Assembly: GCF_029717145.1 (NCBI RefSeq)
Contig: NZ_CP099222.1
Coordinates: forward strand, 3,968,001 to 4,032,000
Reading direction: 5' to 3'
DNA length: 64,000 nucleotides
Source: Citrobacter freundii
Lineage (GTDB): Bacteria; Pseudomonadota; Gammaproteobacteria; Enterobacterales; Enterobacteriaceae
Shown here: one piece after another, positions 60,320-64,000 of the stretch
Layout of the letters: every line of letters begins with the position of its first letter
How positions within the stretch are numbered: the stretch's first letter is position 1
Made by a program: the position numbers and the translations under genes
Notes under the pieces: generated by a model
The model's database searches: none
Told to the model about the DNA's origin: nothing
The model's input: the letters and a program-made list of their open reading frames with translations, nothing else

Positions 60320-61600
60320 ATGAATAAAATTGCTGAACTCAAACGCGCCAAGCGACTGGCGCTCTCTCTGCTGCTGATTGCTGCCGCGACCTTCGTCATC
60401 ACGTTGTTTCTGCCACCCAACTTCTGGGTGCTCGGGATCAAAGCGATTGCCGAAGCGGCGATGGTAGGTGCGCTGGCGGACTGGTTCGCCGTGGTCGCGC
60501 TTTTTCGCCGGGTACCGATCCCGTTTATCTCGCGCCATACGGCGATTATCCCGCGTAATAAAGACCGCATCGGCGAAAACTTGGGTCAGTTCGTGCAGGA
60601 AAAATTCCTCGACACCCAGTCACTGGTGGCGCTGATTCGCCGCCATGAACCGGCGCTGCTCATTGGCAACTGGTTCAGCCAACCGGAAAATGCCCGGCGC
60701 ATCGGCCAGCATCTGCTGCAGATCATGAGCGGATTTCTCGAACTGACCGACGACGCCCGCATCCAGCGGCTGATCAAACGCGCGGTGCATAAGGCTATCG
60801 ACAAGGTCGATCTCTCCGGCACTAGCGCATTAATGCTGGAAAGCATGACCAAAAACAACCGCCACCAGGTGCTGCTCGACACGCTGATTACGCAGCTGAT
60901 CGCCCTGCTACAGCGCGACAGTTCGCGGGCGTTTATCGCCCAGCAGATTGTGCGCTGGCTGGAGACCGAACATCCGCTCAAAGCGAAGATCCTGCCAACC
61001 GAATGGCTCGGTGAACACAGCGCCGAGCTGGTCTCAGATGCGGTCAACTCCCTGCTGGATGACATCAGTCACGATCGGGCGCATCAGATCCGCCACGCCT
61101 TCGATCGCGCCACGTTGAACCTGATCGATAAGCTCAAACACGATCCTGACATGGCCGCACGTGCAGAAAGCCTCAAAAGCTACCTGAAAGAGGACGAAGC
61201 CTTTAACCGCTATCTCGGCGAATTGTGGGCGGATCTGCGTCAGTGGGTGAAAACCGACATTAACGCCGATGATTCTCGCGTGAAACAACGCATTGCCAGC
61301 GCCGGACAGTGGTTTGGCGAAACGCTGGTTGCCGATGGTGCCCTGCGTGCGTCGCTGAATGAACACCTGGAGCAGGCTGCGAAAAAAGTCGCTCCGGAGT
61401 TCGCTACCTTCCTGACGCGCCACATCAGCGACACGGTCAAAAGCTGGGATGCACGGGAGATGTCGCAACAAATTGAGCTCAACATCGGCAAAGATTTGCA
61501 GTTTATTCGCGTCAACGGCACGCTGGTTGGCGGTTCTATCGGGCTGGTGTTATATCTGTTGTCGCAACTACCGTCTCTGCTCACGCTGCCGAATTTTTAA
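60320..61600 (+). CDS. yjiN: DUF445 membrane protein YjiN
   Basis: A 426-residue protein with two N-terminal hydrophobic helices (about 15-50), a long helical soluble domain rich in charged residues, and one C-terminal helix (about 400-420). Its length equals E. coli YjiN. The function is unknown. The following DUF2164 gene starts 9 bp on. Confidence 0.95.
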   Translation: MNKIAELKRAKRLALSLLLIAAATFVITLFLPPNFWVLGIKAIAEAAMVGALADWFAVVALFRRVPIPFISRHTAIIPRNKDRIGENLGQFVQEKFLDTQSLVALIRRHEPALLIGNWFSQPENARRIGQHLLQIMSGFLELTDDARIQRLIKRAVHKAIDKVDLSGTSALMLESMTKNNRHQVLLDTLITQLIALLQRDSSRAFIAQQIVRWLETEHPLKAKILPTEWLGEHSAELVSDAVNSLLDDISHDRAHQIRHAFDRATLNLIDKLKHDPDMAARAESLKSYLKEDEAFNRYLGELWADLRQWVKTDINADDSRVKQRIASAGQWFGETLVADGALRASLNEHLEQAAKKVAPEFATFLTRHISDTVKSWDAREMSQQIELNIGKDLQFIRVNGTLVGGSIGLVLYLLSQLPSLLTLPNF

Positions 61601-61609
61601 GGAGAAAAA

Positions 61610-61849
61610 ATGGCTGAAATCACCCTGTCATCCGCGGAGCGCGATCGCCTGCGCAACGAACTGGAAACGTATTGCAGCGACCACTTCGATCTCGACCTTG
61701 AGCAGTTCGATGCCGAGTTCTTTATTGATTTTATTATCGAAAAACTGGGACCTGCGTTTTACAACGCCGGTATTGAAGAGGCGATCCGCACCCATATCGC
61801 CTACAGCGAACGGATCCAGGAAGAAATGGACCTGAAGAAAATCCTCTGA
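61610..61849 (+). CDS. DUF2164 family protein
   Basis: A 79-residue acidic protein whose sequence resembles DUF2164 (SSAERDRLRNELETYCSDHFDLDLEQFDAEFFIDFIIEKLGPAFYNAGIEEA). The start has an AAGGAG Shine-Dalgarno. It is translationally close to yjiN (9 bp) and on the same strand, so the two are probably cotranscribed. Confidence 0.85.
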   Translation: MAEITLSSAERDRLRNELETYCSDHFDLDLEQFDAEFFIDFIIEKLGPAFYNAGIEEAIRTHIAYSERIQEEMDLKKIL

Positions 61850-61937
61850 CGGTAACCTCGCATCATTTAACTTTAAATTATCATTTGCATATGTAATATA
61901 ACAAATATCCACATAACAGCGTGAAGTGAGCGTCTGC

Positions 61938-63125
61938 ATGCCGCAGGGAAGTCCTGGTTCAAATCATCATTCCATCCGCATCGCGCTGTTTGGCCTGCTG
62001 GTCTTGACACTGGGCATGGGGATTGGCCGCTTTCTGTATACGCCAATGCTGCCGGTGCTGTTGACTGAAGGTCAGTTTACCTTTAGCCAACTCTCGTGGA
62101 TTGCCAGCGCCAACTACGCCGGGTATCTGGCAGGCAGCCTGCTGTTTTCCTTCGCCTTGTTCCACCAGCCCTCACGCCTGCGTCCGATGCTATTAGCGTC
62201 TGCGCTCGCGACCACCGGACTTATCCTGGCGATGGCGTTTTATACTCAGCCCGCACTGATGATGGCGATCCGCTTTCTGGCAGGTGTCGCCAGTGCCGGC
62301 ATGATGATCTTTGGTTCGATGGTGGTTCTGCAGCATACCCGTCATCCGTTTGTGATTGCGGCCCTGTTCTCCGGCGTCGGGACCGGCATTTTTCTCGGTA
62401 ATGAGTATGTCATCGCTGGTTTACGCTTTGCGCTGTCATCGCATACGCTGTGGCTGGGTGCCGGAGTCCTTTCTGGCTTACTCCTTCTGCTGCTGGTCGT
62501 GCTGCTCCCCTCTCGTGACCGCGTGCTGCCCGCCGTACCACTGGCAAAATCCGCGCATCAACCGATGTCATGGTGGCTACTGGCGTTGCTTTACGGGCTG
62601 GCCGGTTTTGGCTACATCATTGTCGCCACTTACCTGCCGCTGATGGCGAAAAATGCCGGTTCGCCACTGCTGACCGTACACCTGTGGTCGCTGGTTGGCA
62701 TCGCAATCATTCCGGGGTGTTTCGGCTGGCTATGGGCGGCGAAACGTTGGGGAGTCCTGCAATGCCTGACAGCCAATCTGCTGACCCAAAGCGCCTGTGT
62801 GGTGTTAACACTTGCCAGCGACTCGTTGTTCCTGCTGGTTCTCAGCAGTATCGGTTTTGGCGCAACCTTTATGGGAACCACCTCACTGGTGATGCCGCTC
62901 GCCCGCCAACTCAGCGTGCCGCGAAACATTAACCTATTGGGACTGGTGACGCTGACGTACGGCATTGGGCAAATTCTCGGGCCGCTATTAACCAGCCTGC
63001 TGGGAAGCGGTGCTGTCGCCATTATCAACGCTACGCTGTGTGGTGCAGCGGCACTATTTTTTGCTGCACTGATTAGTGCAGTACAATGCTATAAACAGCG
63101 TTCTCTTACACCTAAAGAAGTATAA
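61938..63125 (+). CDS. yjiJ: YbfB/YjiJ family MFS transporter YjiJ
   Basis: A 395-residue major-facilitator protein with 12 hydrophobic helices, similar to E. coli YjiJ (392 residues); the conserved [16 protein letters not shown] and [13 protein letters not shown] segments are present. The substrate is unknown. I chose the ATG start at 61938 because it aligns with the E. coli N-terminus; a GTG four codons upstream is also possible. Confidence 0.93.
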   Translation: MPQGSPGSNHHSIRIALFGLLVLTLGMGIGRFLYTPMLPVLLTEGQFTFSQLSWIASANYAGYLAGSLLFSFALFHQPSRLRPMLLASALATTGLILAMAFYTQPALMMAIRFLAGVASAGMMIFGSMVVLQHTRHPFVIAALFSGVGTGIFLGNEYVIAGLRFALSSHTLWLGAGVLSGLLLLLLVVLLPSRDRVLPAVPLAKSAHQPMSWWLLALLYGLAGFGYIIVATYLPLMAKNAGSPLLTVHLWSLVGIAIIPGCFGWLWAAKRWGVLQCLTANLLTQSACVVLTLASDSLFLLVLSSIGFGATFMGTTSLVMPLARQLSVPRNINLLGLVTLTYGIGQILGPLLTSLLGSGAVAIINATLCGAAALFFAALISAVQCYKQRSLTPKEV

Positions 63126-63316
63126 GCGCCCCCTCTAAAAAATCTTAGATTCGGATTACTCCGCAATTAAATGTCAACATTTCATAATCCACAAATAACC
63201 AATAATTCATTTTCCAGACACTTTATAATCCGTCTTAACTCATTTGTAGAATAAACATAAAATGAGTAAAAATGGACATATCCATACAACATCAACAGCA
63301 TATTCAGGAACAGTAC

Positions 63317-63718
63317 ATGTCGTGGTTTAAAAAAATCATACTTGGGTTAATTATTATCATCAGCTTATTTAGCACCATGAAGGATTATAAAGACTTCGGC
63401 TTTTTCGGGGCCGCAGGGCTGTTTATTATATTTGTACTCACCACGATTTTTCTCTGGCAGTGGGCTGCCGGAAAGTGGCCAGAGATAGGCACCATCAAAG
63501 CGATTCTTATTTTGCTGGCCAGTACCATTGCCTCTATATTCGTCATTAATATGGCCATCGCCGGAAATTTACATGTAGATCTGATGGAAGTAATGCGCGT
63601 TTCGATTACGCATAAACCCCTTTTTTATCTCATTTTCTGCGTGGTGGCATGGGTAAAAGTGGGGATCTGGAAGTGGTTATTTAGCGAAGTGCGTGGCAAC
63701 CCACAGCAGCCAGTCTGA
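63317..63718 (+). CDS. Hypothetical four-helix membrane protein
   Basis: A 133-residue protein with four hydrophobic segments (about 6-22, 31-52, 61-83 and 105-125). I do not recognise it. I prefer the start at MSWFKK because AGGAAC precedes it; the frame is open to 63272 with another ATG that lacks a ribosome-binding site. A 190-bp AT-rich gap separates it from yjiJ, and a strong terminator follows. Confidence 0.65.
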   Translation: MSWFKKIILGLIIIISLFSTMKDYKDFGFFGAAGLFIIFVLTTIFLWQWAAGKWPEIGTIKAILILLASTIASIFVINMAIAGNLHVDLMEVMRVSITHKPLFYLIFCVVAWVKVGIWKWLFSEVRGNPQQPV

Positions 63719-63733
63719 CAGGAAAAGCAATGT

Positions 63734-63764
63734 AAAAAAGGCGTCTGACTAGAGACGCCTTTTT
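63734..63764. terminator. Bidirectional terminator between the small membrane protein and the porin gene
   Basis: An AGGCGTCT / AGACGCCT stem is flanked by A6 and T5 runs, so it can end transcription from both strands. It serves the convergent neighbours. Confidence 0.9.
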
Positions 63765-63781
63765 CATGACATAACAAAAAC

Positions 63782-64000
63782 TTAGAACTGGTAGGTCAGG
63801 CCAGCAACAACTTCGTTGTCACCGTCCTGGCCATTGAGCAGGTTAAACTTGTAACCCACATCGGCCACGATGTTTTTGTTGAAGTAGTAATCGGTACCCA
63901 GCGCCACGTACTCGGTCAGGTCAGTGTTGTCAGTGTCACGTGAGTGGACGTAAGCCACGTTCGGACGTAGACCAAAATCAAACACATAGGCCGCCATCGC
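63782..64000 (-). CDS. Outer membrane porin, C-terminal part (cut by window end)
   Basis: The last 72 residues of a general porin of the OmpC/OmpF type: the penultimate strands FDFGLRPNVAYVHSR and TDYYFNKNIVADVGYKFNLL and the terminal AGLTYQF with the C-terminal Phe needed for Bam assembly. The gene continues past the right edge. The exact porin cannot be told from this part. Confidence 0.85.
   Translation of the reverse strand, partial: AMAAYVFDFGLRPNVAYVHSRDTDNTDLTEYVALGTDYYFNKNIVADVGYKFNLLNGQDGDNEVVAGLTYQF

Overview
The window is chromosomal DNA of an enterobacterium. Gene order and protein sequences match the region beside arcA/thr in Escherichia coli and Salmonella, here running in inverse orientation. 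A Citrobacter-like species is the best guess (inference). It carries the E. coli-type L-galactonate (lgo) genes, a membrane GGDEF gene beside fhuF as in Salmonella, and loci not expected at these positions in E. coli K-12. Nearly all genes are full length, and I see no prophage, insertion sequence, integrase or CRISPR array.

Layout. 1-6.3 kb: creABCD two-component system, rob, gpmB, yjjX. 6.3-16.4 kb: trpR, slt, ettA behind an ERIC repeat, nadR, radA, serB, ytjB, lplA. 16.4-23.4 kb: deoCABD nucleoside catabolism operon, divergent from the glycyl-radical pair yjjI-yjjW, with one DeoR operator at the deoC promoter and a second inside yjjI. 23.4-31.1 kb: yjjV, yjjU, ytjA, osmY, prfC, yjjG, rimI, holD, rsmC. 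31.1-36 kb: three tandem tRNA-Leu(CAG) genes, a yjjZ-like gene, a diguanylate cyclase, fhuF with a Fur box, a YbaK-domain protein, and bglJ-yjjQ. 36-42.3 kb: yjjP-yjjB exporter, dnaT-dnaC primosome genes, yjjA, opgB. 42.3-48 kb: lgoD/lgoR/lgoT and tsr with a sigma-28 promoter. 48-51.5 kb: btsT-yjiX-yjiA (pyruvate uptake). 51.5-56.6 kb: a brnTA toxin-antitoxin locus whose toxin gene has a nonsense codon, yjiS, the MocR-type regulator yjiR, an Rpn-family nuclease with in-frame repeats, and mdtM. 56.6-60.3 kb: an accessory set made of a MetC-like C-S lyase, a dicarboxylate/amino-acid:cation symporter and a divergent LysR regulator. 60.3-64 kb: yjiN, a DUF2164 gene, yjiJ, a small membrane protein and the 3' end of a porin gene.

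The most unusual observations are: the amber codon in brnT with an intact antitoxin and a near-perfect operator; the lyase/symporter/LysR island between mdtM and yjiN; the 30-bp-spaced direct repeat in front of yjiR; the ERIC element forming the ettA leader; the DeoR operator inside yjjI 601 bp from the deoC operator, which ties an orphan glycyl-radical enzyme to the deo control region; and a perfect 16-bp palindrome in the rob leader. BIME/REP palindromes occupy twelve intergenic gaps, as is normal for this family.
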